Assembly (NCBI GenBank): GCA_001771975.1
Contig: MERE01000179.1
Location: forward strand, 1 to 30,040
Direction of reading: 5' to 3'
Source of the DNA: Betaproteobacteria bacterium RIFCSPLOWO2_02_FULL_68_150
GTDB taxonomy: Bacteria > Pseudomonadota > Gammaproteobacteria > Burkholderiales > SG8-39
DNA: 30,040 nucleotides
The notes beneath the pieces were generated by a model. That model was not told the DNA's origin. It was given only the letters and a program-made list of their open reading frames with translations, and ran no database searches. Both the position numbers and the translations under genes were made by a program. How positions within the stretch are numbered: the stretch's first letter is position 1; each line of letters opens with the position of its first letter. This document shows positions 15,053 to 23,404 of the stretch, piece by piece.

Positions 15053-17304
15053 TGCCAGGAACCCTCGCACCAGGTACGCCACATTTCGCGGTAAACAGCC
15101 TCCAGATCGCGCGTGAACTGCAGTTCGTCCATCAGCGCCGACTCCTTCAGCCGGCCGCGCAGGGACTTGCGCAACTTCGCCACGCGCCCCGCGTCGCGCG
15201 CAAATCCTACCGCAAGGCCGACGTATTCATCAGGCGTTTGCGCAATCCACTCCGGCAGGCCCGCAGTCGACAGGATGCTTGCCGCGCTGCGCGAGGACGA
15301 TCGCGATCCGGGAAGCGTGATCACCGGAACGCCCATCCAGAGCGCGTCGCACGTCGTCGTTCCTCCGCTGTAGGGCAGCGTATCGAGCGCGATGTCCACC
15401 GCGTCGAAAGCGCGAAAGTAATCGGTCATCGCGAGGTACGGCCGCACGCTCACTCGGGGTGGATCCACCCCAAGCCGCATCAGATCATCGAGCAACGCGT
15501 GACGCGCATGGCCGTCGGGAACGCCAACCACGACGAGACGCGCGTTCGGCAACTGCACGAGAATCCGTGCCCAGAGCAGGCGCACCGAGCGCGACAGCTT
15601 CGAGGCCTGGTTGAAAGACCCGAATGTGACGAACCCATTACTCGCCACCGGAGCGATCGCGGACGGCTCTGCGGCGATGAACGGCCGATAGCACCATTGG
15701 CTACGCGGCAGCCACGCCAGCCGCTCGGTATGTTGCGGCTCTGCCACGCCGGGCGGATCCGAGTACCGGTCCGTGATCCGGCAGTGCATCCGCGTCATCC
15801 CGGTCGAGTTCAGGTAGCCGAGCCAGGTCGCCTGGACCGGCGCCGGGCGCTGCGCGAACAGGGCCAGATTCGGAATACCCGAATGTCCCGCGAGGTCGAT
15901 CAGGATATCGATCTCGTCTCGATGGACCAGGTCGGCCAGCTCACGCTCCGACATCGACCCCGCGTCGCGCCACACGTCCGAGACGCCGGCCAGCCGGCGC
16001 GTGAACTCATCCACGCGGCTTCCGGTGGAGTAGCAATAGGTCTCGAACGCGCTGCGGTCGTGACGCTCGAGAACCGGGGTGAGGAAAAGCGTCACGACGT
16101 GGTAACAGAAGTCGCCGGAGACATAGCCGATGCGCAAGCGTCTCGCGGGATCGGTGGAACGCCCGAACGGTTCGAAGCGGGACGGGTATGCGCTCTCGAT
16201 CCTCACCCCGAAGGCGCGGTGCCTGGCAAACAATTCGTCGCTCTGCACGCCGTCATGGCAGTTCAGCCCGAACAGTTCAGCCGACTCGAGTTCGAAGCTG
16301 TCGGGACAGTGCCCGCGCGCCGACCGGTACAATTCCAGCGCTTCGCCGACGCGGCTCTGGCCCAGCAGGACGCTGCCGAGCATGTGCTCGGCGCGGAAAT
16401 ACGCCGGATCGATGGCGAGCGCGCGCCGGAAAGCGGCCTCCGCTTCATCCAGCTTCTGCTGCTTCTTCAGGATCAGGCCGTAGTTGTAGTGCGCGTCCAC
16501 CCACTGCGGAAAAATCTTCAGGGCGGCCGCGAGCTCGCTCGCGGCTGACGCAAGATCGCCTTGCGAGTCGAACAGGTGAAATAGCGCAGCACGGATTCCC
16601 ATCGCGTCCGGTCGCCGCGCCGCGGCAGCGCGCAGCAATCGGCCGGCTTCCAGCATCGCCCCTTTCGCCATGAGCAGGATCGCAAGCTCGTAGTTGGCGT
16701 CCGGATTCTCCGCATCGAGTGCCTGGGCGCGGCGCAGCGCCGTCTCGGCGTCGTCCGTGCGGTCGAGCTTCTTCAGCAGCAGCCCGTAGTGGTACCAGGC
16801 GCCGAAGTCATCCGGCCGCAGGCGCAGCGCGGACTCGAGGGCAGTGCCGGCTGCCGCAGTTTCACCCCTCGCATCGAGCGCTCCGGAGAGGATGATCAGC
16901 GCCTCGGGAAACTCCGCCTTGCGATCGAGCGCGGCGCGCAGATGCTCCTCTGCCGGCGCCGACTGCCCGCCGGCCAGAAGCAACCGGCCCAGGTTGTAGT
17001 GTGCATAAGGGTCGGCCGGGTTGACGGCGATTGCGGTCTCGAGGGCAGCGACCGCGCCCGCGCTATTCCCGCACGCCTCGAGGCCGATGCCGAGATTGAG
17101 ATGCGCCTTGGCGTAACGCGGTGCGGCTTCGACCGCCGCCCGATACCGTCCGCTGGCTTCCTCGGGCTGGCCGGCCTGCTCGGCCCGGTTGCCCTGTTCG
17201 ATCAACCGGTCGGCGATCTGCTCAGCCGGCTCAGGCGCGGCCGCAACGTTCCCGGGCGCCCGGTCACCGAATTGCGCCAGCCGATTCAGCAGATTTCGCA
17301 GCAT
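15049..17304 (-). CDS. TPR-repeat O-GlcNAc transferase-like protein (GT41/SPINDLY family)
   Basis: This 751-residue cytoplasmic protein has about ten TPR units between residues 30 and 340 and a C-terminal GT41 domain at about 385-740. Landmarks are RIGYVSGDFCYH with H402 (the position of the OGT active-site His), DLAGHSG around H484, FGSFNQASK ending in K579 (the position of the catalytic Lys of human OGT), and the nucleotide-sugar motif GGTTTCDALWMGVP near 647-660. The family transfers a sugar from a nucleotide donor, GlcNAc in OGT or fucose in SPY, to Ser/Thr of proteins. Donor and target cannot be read here. Two genes downstream lies a pilin, a possible target. The start is ATG 17304 with only a weak ribosome binding site. 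Confidence 0.88.
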   Translation of the reverse strand: MLRNLLNRLAQFGDRAPGNVAAAPEPAEQIADRLIEQGNRAEQAGQPEEASGRYRAAVEAAPRYAKAHLNLGIGLEACGNSAGAVAALETAIAVNPADPYAHYNLGRLLLAGGQSAPAEEHLRAALDRKAEFPEALIILSGALDARGETAAAGTALESALRLRPDDFGAWYHYGLLLKKLDRTDDAETALRRAQALDAENPDANYELAILLMAKGAMLEAGRLLRAAAARRPDAMGIRAALFHLFDSQGDLASAASELAAALKIFPQWVDAHYNYGLILKKQQKLDEAEAAFRRALAIDPAYFRAEHMLGSVLLGQSRVGEALELYRSARGHCPDSFELESAELFGLNCHDGVQSDELFARHRAFGVRIESAYPSRFEPFGRSTDPARRLRIGYVSGDFCYHVVTLFLTPVLERHDRSAFETYCYSTGSRVDEFTRRLAGVSDVWRDAGSMSERELADLVHRDEIDILIDLAGHSGIPNLALFAQRPAPVQATWLGYLNSTGMTRMHCRITDRYSDPPGVAEPQHTERLAWLPRSQWCYRPFIAAEPSAIAPVASNGFVTFGSFNQASKLSRSVRLLWARILVQLPNARLVVVGVPDGHARHALLDDLMRLGVDPPRVSVRPYLAMTDYFRAFDAVDIALDTLPYSGGTTTCDALWMGVPVITLPGSRSSSRSAASILSTAGLPEWIAQTPDEYVGLAVGFARDAGRVAKLRKSLRGRLKESALMDELQFTRDLEAVYREMWRTWCEGSWQ

Positions 17305-17355
17305 GGCGGCGTCGCCTCGCTCCGGCCGTCGTGCCGCGCGGCGCAGGCCGGCGCA

Positions 17356-19035
17356 CTAAGGCAAGTAGCCCGGGACCTTGGACTCGTCCACGGCGTCGAT
17401 CTGGTCCTTGCTCATGTATTCATCCGCATAGCGCTGATAGACCTTCCTGCGCACGAAGATCTCGAACAGGTCGGGATCGATGTGGCCGTTGAGTCTGAAC
17501 TTGCCCAGAATCTCGAGGGATTCGGTCAGGGTCTTGCCCCTCTTGTAAGGACGGTCCTTGGCGCTCAGGGCCTCGAAGATGTCGGCAATGCCCATGATGC
17601 GCGCCTGCACCGACATTTGCTCTCGCGTCAGTCCCTTCGGATAACCCTTGCCGTCCATGCGCTCGTGATGACCGCCGGCGTACTCCGGCACGTTGCGCAG
17701 ATGCTTGGGCCACGGCAGCGCCTCCAGCATGTTGATCGTCGAGACGATGTGGTTGTTGATGATCTTGCGTTCCTCCGGCGTCAGGGTGCCGGCCCTGATG
17801 ATCAGGTTCTTGCTCTCGTCGTCGCTGAGAAACGCGGCGTCCTTTCCGGCGACATCGGTCCAGCGGTACTGCGCGATGCGCTGCACGCGCTCGATATCGG
17901 CGTCGCGCATCGCTTCGCCGCCGACATTGCAGGTTCTCAGGAAGGCGCGGTCCTCGTCCAGCAGCCGCAACCGCTCGCGCCAGCGAGCCTCCGCCGCGTC
18001 GCGCTCCGACTGAGGCGCGCTGCGCGCCGTCAATGCGGCCTGCTCCCTGAGCGCCGCGATCTCGGCATCGCGCTTGAGGACCTCGAAGCGCGTGTCGACC
18101 AGGTGAATCCGGTCGTAAATCGTCTCGAGCTTGGTGGCCTTGTCCACCACGTGCACCGGCGTGGTGACCTTGCCGCAGTCGTGCAGCAGGCCGGCGATCT
18201 TGAGTTCGTAGCGGTCGCGGTCGCTCATCCTGAATTCCGCCAGCGGGCCCTCGGCCGCTTCGTGCGCCGCTTCCGCCAGCATCATGGTGAGCGTCGGCAC
18301 ACGCTGGCAATGCCCGCCCGTGTAGGGCGACTTCTCGTCGATTGCGGTATTGAGCATGTTGATCAGAGACTCGAACAGCTCCTCGAGCTGGTTGATCAGC
18401 ATCCGGTTGGTGAGCGCGATCGCCGCCTGCGACGCGAGCGATTCCGCAAGCCGCTGGTCGGAGTGCGAGAAGGCGCCGATCTCTCCGGGCCGGGCACCCT
18501 CGGCGTTGATCAGCTGCAGCACGCCGATGATCTCGTTCTCGTGGTTCTTCATCGGCACCGTGAGGAACGACTTCGAGCGGTAGCCGGTCTTCTTGTCGAA
18601 ATTGCGCGTGCCGGAAAAATCGAAGCCCTGCTGGGTGTAGGCGTCCTCGATGTTGACCGTCTTGCCGGTGAGCGCGGCGTACGCAGCCACCATGCCGTGA
18701 TTGGGCCGGCCCTGCGCGTCCTTCAGCTGGATGGGATAGAACGGTATCGGATTGCCGCTCGTGCCGCCGAGATAGAACTTGAGGCTGGTCGTGCGCATGA
18801 TCTCGAAGCGCAGCGTGCCTTCCTCGGTGACGCGGTACAGCGTGCCGCCGTCGGCACGCGTCACCACCTTGGCCGCGGTAAGGATCGACTCGAGCAGCCG
18901 GTTGATGTCGCGTTCGGCCGACAGCGAGGCGCCGATCGAATTGAGCTGCTCGAGGCGGTGAACCAGGTCATCCGCCGGCGCCGCGGCCTCGAGGTCCGGA
19001 TTGGGCTCCTGCGCGCGTTCGACCGGGCTGCTCAT
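17356..19035 (-). CDS. GAF-HD-GYP protein, candidate c-di-GMP phosphodiesterase
   Basis: This 559-residue soluble protein has a GAF domain (about 28-210) and a C-terminal HD-GYP domain (about 225-535). Metal and catalytic motifs are present: HDCGK with H285 and D286, NNH with H429, HHERMDGKGYP at 456-466, and ADIFEALSAKDRPYK with D485. HD-GYP proteins hydrolyse c-di-GMP. About 100 residues (317-415), rich in charged coiled-coil sequence, are inserted inside the catalytic domain between the HD motif and H429. The GAF domain has the sequence style of cyclic-nucleotide PDE/cyclase GAFs (DKKTGYRSKSFLTVP, QLIN, F189-x3-DQ). It starts at ATG 19035, 16 nt after the motor ATPase gene, so the two are co-transcribed. 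Confidence 0.9.
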   Translation of the reverse strand: MSSPVERAQEPNPDLEAAAPADDLVHRLEQLNSIGASLSAERDINRLLESILTAAKVVTRADGGTLYRVTEEGTLRFEIMRTTSLKFYLGGTSGNPIPFYPIQLKDAQGRPNHGMVAAYAALTGKTVNIEDAYTQQGFDFSGTRNFDKKTGYRSKSFLTVPMKNHENEIIGVLQLINAEGARPGEIGAFSHSDQRLAESLASQAAIALTNRMLINQLEELFESLINMLNTAIDEKSPYTGGHCQRVPTLTMMLAEAAHEAAEGPLAEFRMSDRDRYELKIAGLLHDCGKVTTPVHVVDKATKLETIYDRIHLVDTRFEVLKRDAEIAALREQAALTARSAPQSERDAAEARWRERLRLLDEDRAFLRTCNVGGEAMRDADIERVQRIAQYRWTDVAGKDAAFLSDDESKNLIIRAGTLTPEERKIINNHIVSTINMLEALPWPKHLRNVPEYAGGHHERMDGKGYPKGLTREQMSVQARIMGIADIFEALSAKDRPYKRGKTLTESLEILGKFRLNGHIDPDLFEIFVRRKVYQRYADEYMSKDQIDAVDESKVPGYLP

Positions 19036-19051
19036 GGTCTGCCGCCCGGCG

Positions 19052-21421
19052 TCATTTGATGCACACCGCGCGCACTTCCTTCATGTGCGTGATGCCCATC
19101 AGGACTTTTTCGATGCCGTCCTGCTTCAACGTGCGCATGCCCTCTTCCAGGGCCACGGCGACGATCTGCGCCACGCGCGCATGTTCCTGGATGAGCTTCT
19201 TCAGCGCGTCGCTGGCGACCAGCAGTTCGTGCAGGCCGCAGCGGCCCTTGAAGCCGTTGCCGCCGCACTTGTCGCAGCCCACGATCTTGTAGAGCGTCAG
19301 CTGGCCGCGCTCGTTGCCGTAGTTCTTGAGCCAGTCCTTGTAGACGTTTTCCATCGCCGCCTTCGGGTCCCTCTTGAAGGTCTCGGTGTTCAACAGCTCC
19401 TCGCAATACTCGCTCAGCAGCGACTTGATCTCCGCGGCCTCCGGCGTGTAGGGCTGCTTGCAGGAGCACAGGCGCTTGGCGAGGCGCTGCGCCAGGATGC
19501 CGAGCAGCGCGTCGGAAAAGTTGAACGGATCCATTCCCATGTCGAGCAGGCGGATGATCGACTCCGGCGCCGAGTTGGTGTGCAGCGTCGCGAACACCAG
19601 GTGGCCCGTGAGCGAGGCTTCGATCCCGGTGCCGGTGGTTTCCTTGTCGCGCATCTCGCCGACCATGATGATGTCCGGGTCGGCGCGCAGGAAGGCGCGC
19701 ATGACGGCGGCGAAATCGAGTCCCGCCTTCTTGTTCACCTGCACCTGGCGCAGTCCCTTCTGCGTGATCTCGACCGGATCTTCGGCGGTCCAGATCTTGG
19801 TGTCCGGCGTATTGAGGTACTTGAGCACCGAATGCAGCGTGGTGGTCTTGCCCGACCCGGTCGGACCGCAGACGAAAAACAGGCCGTAGGGCTTCTCGAC
19901 GGTCTTCTTCAGGTTCTGCTCGTTCAGCTTCGTGAGGCCGAGCTTTTCGAGCGGAATCGGCTCGCCCGCGGCGAGCACGCGCATGACGATGTCTTCGACG
20001 CCGCCCTGCGTCGGGATGGTGGCGACGCGCAGTTCGATGTCGAGCGGCCCGAATTTCTTGAACTTGATCTTGCCGTCCTGGGGCTTGCGCTTTTCCGAGA
20101 TGTCCAGGTCGCACATGATCTTGATGCGCGCGACGATGGCGTTGCGGTAACTCGCCGGCACCTCGATGTACGGCCCGAGCGCGCCGTCCTTGCGGAAGCG
20201 GATCTCGGTCTTGGCCTTGCCCGGGTAGGGCTCGATGTGAATGTCGGTGGCGCCCTGGTTGTAGGCGTCGATGATCACCTTGTTGACCAGCTTGACCAGT
20301 TCGTTGTCCGCGGCCGCGGACACGTCGTCGGAGGACATGCTGTCGATCGATTCGCCGGTTTCGTCGTCGAGTCCGGCCAGCATCTCGCCGATGTCGCCGC
20401 TGTCCACCGACTCGGCCCCGTAGAACTGGTTGATGGTCTCCTTGAAATCCTTCTGCGTCGCGACGCGGTACACGATCTTCGCCTTCGGGAACACGTTGGC
20501 GGCGATGCGCGAGCTGCGAATGCGTTCCGGATCCAGGCACAGCACCACGAGGCCTTCCTTGGTGTCGTCGATCGGCAGCCACTGGTTCTGCTCGACGTAC
20601 TCGCGCTTCAGGTTCTTCAGCAGGTCGAGCGGCTTGATGCGTTCGGGCTTGAACGCCTCGTAGGGAACGCCGAAGAACTTCGACAGCGCCTGGCCGAGCG
20701 CCGGGATGCGGACCTGGAACTCCTCGATCAGCACCTGCTCGATGTCGAGCGCCTTCTTGCGCGCCTGGCGCGCCGCCAGCTCGTACTCGCCCGCCGAGAG
20801 CACCGCATCGGTGATGAGAAACGCGTATTTGGTGCGCACCGCCTGCGGCCGCTGGCGCTGCTTGAAGGCGATCGCGAGCGTCTGCGCGAGTTCGGCCACG
20901 CCCTCCTCGGTGACGTGCCCGAACGGCATGCCGGCCTTGCTGTTGATCAGCTGGATGACGCCGACCAGCTCCTGGGCCTGCACGTCCATGATCGGCGCTA
21001 CCAGCATCTGCTTGGTGCGGTAGCCGGTGCGCTTGTCCACCTCCTGCAGGAAACGCAGGTTGGGGTTGATCGCCTTGAGCTCGGCGTCGTCGTAGACGTC
21101 GCGGATGTTGACCATCTTGCGCGACAGCGCCACATAGCCCGCGATCGAGTGCTCCGCGACCGGCAGCTTCAGGTCCTTGAAGGAATTGAGCCCGGTCTTG
21201 AGCTTGGACACGATCGACTGCTTGTCTTCGGCGAGGGAATAAATCGTCAGCCGGTCGGCGTTGAACAGAGTACAGATCTCCGCGCTCAGCTCCAGCATGA
21301 TCTCGTCGATGTTGCTGGTGGCATGGATCTTGTTCGTGACCGACTGCAGCTGCTTCTGCGACGCCAGCCGCGCGCTTACGTCCGGCTGCGTGCTGGATTG
21401 CTGGCTAAGTACTGCGCTCAT
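19052..21421 (-). CDS. GAF domain-PilB/GspE-type motor ATPase fusion
   Basis: I choose ATG 21421, which has GGAGG 7 nt upstream, over a TTG at 21451. The 789-residue product has an N-terminal GAF domain (about 37-187), a GspE_N/MshEN-like region (about 225-335) and a full secretion ATPase. Motor motifs are Walker A GPTGSGKT (519-526), Asp box TAEDPVE (545-551), Walker B ADPDIIMVGE (D583, E589) and His box GHLVFATLHTN (606-616). Zinc ligands are C652, C654, C716 and C719, an unusual CxC plus a CxxC set far apart. Such ATPases drive pilus extension or type II secretion. No PilC, PilD or secretin gene is near, so this is an orphan motor. The GAF resembles those of cyclic-nucleotide enzymes. Confidence 0.92.
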   Translation of the reverse strand: MSAVLSQQSSTQPDVSARLASQKQLQSVTNKIHATSNIDEIMLELSAEICTLFNADRLTIYSLAEDKQSIVSKLKTGLNSFKDLKLPVAEHSIAGYVALSRKMVNIRDVYDDAELKAINPNLRFLQEVDKRTGYRTKQMLVAPIMDVQAQELVGVIQLINSKAGMPFGHVTEEGVAELAQTLAIAFKQRQRPQAVRTKYAFLITDAVLSAGEYELAARQARKKALDIEQVLIEEFQVRIPALGQALSKFFGVPYEAFKPERIKPLDLLKNLKREYVEQNQWLPIDDTKEGLVVLCLDPERIRSSRIAANVFPKAKIVYRVATQKDFKETINQFYGAESVDSGDIGEMLAGLDDETGESIDSMSSDDVSAAADNELVKLVNKVIIDAYNQGATDIHIEPYPGKAKTEIRFRKDGALGPYIEVPASYRNAIVARIKIMCDLDISEKRKPQDGKIKFKKFGPLDIELRVATIPTQGGVEDIVMRVLAAGEPIPLEKLGLTKLNEQNLKKTVEKPYGLFFVCGPTGSGKTTTLHSVLKYLNTPDTKIWTAEDPVEITQKGLRQVQVNKKAGLDFAAVMRAFLRADPDIIMVGEMRDKETTGTGIEASLTGHLVFATLHTNSAPESIIRLLDMGMDPFNFSDALLGILAQRLAKRLCSCKQPYTPEAAEIKSLLSEYCEELLNTETFKRDPKAAMENVYKDWLKNYGNERGQLTLYKIVGCDKCGGNGFKGRCGLHELLVASDALKKLIQEHARVAQIVAVALEEGMRTLKQDGIEKVLMGITHMKEVRAVCIK

Positions 21422-21466
21422 CACGATCCTCCGGGCCCCGGGCTTTGCCAAGGGATGGAACAGTTT

Positions 21467-21495
21467 ATCCTAGACTCGGGCGCGCAAGGCTTCAA
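21467..21495 (-). promoter_or_regulatory. Candidate sigma-70 promoter before the motor ATPase gene
   Basis: On the - strand TTGAAG (21495-21490) and TAGGAT (21472-21467) are separated by exactly 17 nt; each matches its consensus at 4 of 6 positions, including the critical TA and final T of the -10 box. Transcription would begin near 21460, giving a ~39-nt leader with the GGAGG site before ATG 21421. This supports the ATG over the TTG, which would leave almost no leader. Confidence 0.4.
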
Positions 21496-21502
21496 ACGCC
21501 GC

Positions 21503-21529
21503 CGCTGCGCCAGGGCTCGGGGCGCAGCG
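21503..21529 (-). terminator. GC-rich hairpin after the cNMP/rhodanese gene
   Basis: A perfect 9-bp stem (CGCTGCGCC / GGCGCAGCG) with a 9-nt loop begins 6 nt after the stop codon at 21535. No T-run follows, so it is at best a weak or partial terminator, an mRNA-stabilising 3' hairpin or a Rho-assisted stop. It lies directly upstream of the candidate promoter for the next gene. Confidence 0.45.
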
Positions 21530-21534
21530 CCGCG

Positions 21535-22623
21535 TCAGCCGGCGCTTGAGCGCTGCGTCGCCCGCAATCCGCCTTCCAGCAGCCAGACCTTGAATCCACG
21601 CTGCGCAAACAGGAATGCCGCGGCCGAGCTGCGGCGGCCGCTCTGGCAATACACCACGTACTCGGTTTCGGGGTCGAGCACCGTGAAACTGTTGCGCACC
21701 TCGCTCAGGGGTACGTTGATCGCGCCGGGCAGCCGGTCATGCTGATATTCGGACGGATAGCGCACATCGAGCCACAGCGCGCCGCGTGCGACCCTTTCGC
21801 GCGCTTCGGCCCACCGCAGCCGATGCAGCAGAGGCTCGGCCAGCAGGTGCGTGAAGTCCCGCTTCGACAGGCGCAGCAGTTCCCCGTCGGTGAGCATCGT
21901 CACGGTCGCGTTGCGCCTGGCCTCGGACACGAGCGCTTCCTCGCCGAATGCGTCGCCGCTGCGCAGCTCGGCAACCGCCATCCTGACGCCTCCCACCACG
22001 CGCTCGACCTGGCACTTGCCGGATTCGATGACATAGAACCAGTCGCCCTCTTCGCCTTCCCCGATCACGACCTGGCCGCGCGGCATCGGCACCCGTTCGA
22101 AGCGTTGCAGCAACTCCTCGATGCGCGCCGCGGGCAATTGCGCGAACACGCCATGGCGCAGGTTTTCGAGCGAGAACGCCCCGGCTGCGAAACGCGGGTC
22201 GCCGCGCACGGCCTCGCCGATCACCGTGGCCGCTGCGCCACCCCCGGCGGCGACCTGCTCCCACGTGATGACGATATCCAGCGCGTCGTCGTCGATGACC
22301 AGCAGTTCGAGTTCGGTGATCGCCTTGGAGCGCGCTACCGTCATCTGGCGGCGGTTCAGCGGATGCAGGCCATCGCCGCTGCCGCCCACCACCACGAGCG
22401 AGCCGCCGCCGGCAAAGGTCAGCAGGATTTCGCCGCGCAGCAGGAAAACGGTATGGTCGGTGCCGGCATGTTCGGCGAGCGCATCGATGCCGCGCGGCGC
22501 ACGCAGCACGCGGGTGGCCGCGGCCAGCTCGGCGAGCCGGCTCGGCGACAGGGCGGCAAGCGGCGCCAGCCGCCCCAGCCGGGGGTCGCCCGCGGCAAGA
22601 CCCGGACGCTCGGTGCCGGACAT
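21535..22623 (-). CDS. Cyclic-nucleotide-binding protein with C-terminal rhodanese domain
   Basis: This 362-residue soluble protein has a degenerate first cNMP-like domain (about 15-125), a second convincing one (about 155-265) and a rhodanese domain (about 275-358). The second domain keeps a phosphate-binding cassette, FGEE at 226-229 and RNAT at 237-240, with R237 placed to contact the cyclic phosphate. The rhodanese has its active-site Cys at C336 in the loop CQSGRRS, so sulfur transfer or a related reaction is possible. There is no helix-turn-helix, so it is not a Crp-type regulator; it looks like a cAMP-controlled effector. It starts 4 nt after the stop of the phosphodiesterase gene. Confidence 0.87.
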   Translation of the reverse strand: MSGTERPGLAAGDPRLGRLAPLAALSPSRLAELAAATRVLRAPRGIDALAEHAGTDHTVFLLRGEILLTFAGGGSLVVVGGSGDGLHPLNRRQMTVARSKAITELELLVIDDDALDIVITWEQVAAGGGAAATVIGEAVRGDPRFAAGAFSLENLRHGVFAQLPAARIEELLQRFERVPMPRGQVVIGEGEEGDWFYVIESGKCQVERVVGGVRMAVAELRSGDAFGEEALVSEARRNATVTMLTDGELLRLSKRDFTHLLAEPLLHRLRWAEARERVARGALWLDVRYPSEYQHDRLPGAINVPLSEVRNSFTVLDPETEYVVYCQSGRRSSAAAFLFAQRGFKVWLLEGGLRATQRSSAG

Positions 22624-22627
22624 CGCC

Positions 22628-23395
22628 CTAGAACTCGATCACCTGTCCGTTTTGCAGCATCCGCGGGCTGAACTCGCCCACGCACTCGTCGATCTCCTGC
22701 ATCGTGAGTTCGATCTCACCGGGCTTCAGGTGGGTGATCCAGATGTCGGCATCGCGCTCCAGCTTGCGCAGCTCGTCCGCCAGCATCGACGGGCACAGGT
22801 GCTTGGAAACCTCGGCGAGTTGACGTTCCTTGTTGGAAAACGCGGTTTCGATGATCAGCGTGCGCAGATTGCCGATGCGGTTCACGACGCGCCACAGATT
22901 GTCGTTCGGCCCGGTGTCGCCGGTGAACACCAGGCTGCCCTTGCCGCTGTCGAGGTGATAGCCGACCGCGGGCACGGTATGGTTTGCCGGCAGCGGCGTG
23001 AAGGCGCGCCCCGCGATCGTCACCGTGCGCCCGATCTCGATCTCCTCGTAGCGCATGAACGGCGCCTCCGGCGTCGGGATCACGGCGAAATCGGGCCAGA
23101 TCGACCAGTTGAAGAGGTGGTTCTTCAGGATCTCGACGGTGGCTGCGGTGGCATGCACGGTGATCGGTTTGGAGCGCATGCCGCCGACCGTGTCGACGAG
23201 GAACGGTATCGAGGTGACGTGATCGAGGTGCGAGTGGGTGACGAAGACGTGGTCGATGCGCGTGAGTTCCGCGAGCGACAGGTCGCCGACGCCGGAGCCC
23301 GCGTCGAGCAGGATGTCGCCATCGACGAGGAACGAGGTCGTGCGCAACTGCCGTCCCCCGATTCCGCCTGAACATCCGAGCACGCGCAAGCGCAT
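22628..23395 (-). CDS. Metallo-beta-lactamase-fold cyclic-nucleotide phosphodiesterase (class II-like)
   Basis: This 255-residue cytoplasmic protein has the di-zinc motif THSHLDH (53-59), with further ligands H139 (ANHT), D160 (FTGD) and H222 (ITHLKPGE). The order and spacing suit class II 3',5'-cyclic-nucleotide phosphodiesterases, and the N-terminus (MRLRVLGCSGGIGG) is typical of that subgroup rather than of RNase Z or hydrolases acting on lactones. It lies 9 nt after the adenylate cyclase gene and 4 nt before the cyclic-nucleotide receptor gene. This strongly suggests that it degrades the cAMP made by its neighbour. Cyclic-nucleotide specificity is inferred from motifs and context. Confidence 0.82.
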   Translation of the reverse strand: MRLRVLGCSGGIGGRQLRTTSFLVDGDILLDAGSGVGDLSLAELTRIDHVFVTHSHLDHVTSIPFLVDTVGGMRSKPITVHATAATVEILKNHLFNWSIWPDFAVIPTPEAPFMRYEEIEIGRTVTIAGRAFTPLPANHTVPAVGYHLDSGKGSLVFTGDTGPNDNLWRVVNRIGNLRTLIIETAFSNKERQLAEVSKHLCPSMLADELRKLERDADIWITHLKPGEIELTMQEIDECVGEFSPRMLQNGQVIEF

Positions 23396-23404
23396 CGGCC
23401 GCGC

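Noticed and set aside
16789..19059. A 756-codon + strand open frame opposite the HD-GYP and GT41 genes.
   Set aside because: It spans two real genes on the other strand with clear domains and has no recognisable sequence of its own.
21422..21451. TTG start for the GAF-motor protein, adding ten residues.
   Set aside because: ATG 21421 has GGAGG at proper distance, and the candidate promoter start at ~21460 would leave the TTG almost leaderless.
19001..21745. A 914-codon + strand open frame opposite the motor ATPase gene.
   Set aside because: It is an antisense shadow caused by high GC at third positions; the - strand frame has complete ATPase motifs, a good ribosome site and family-typical sequence, while the + frame shows no motif.
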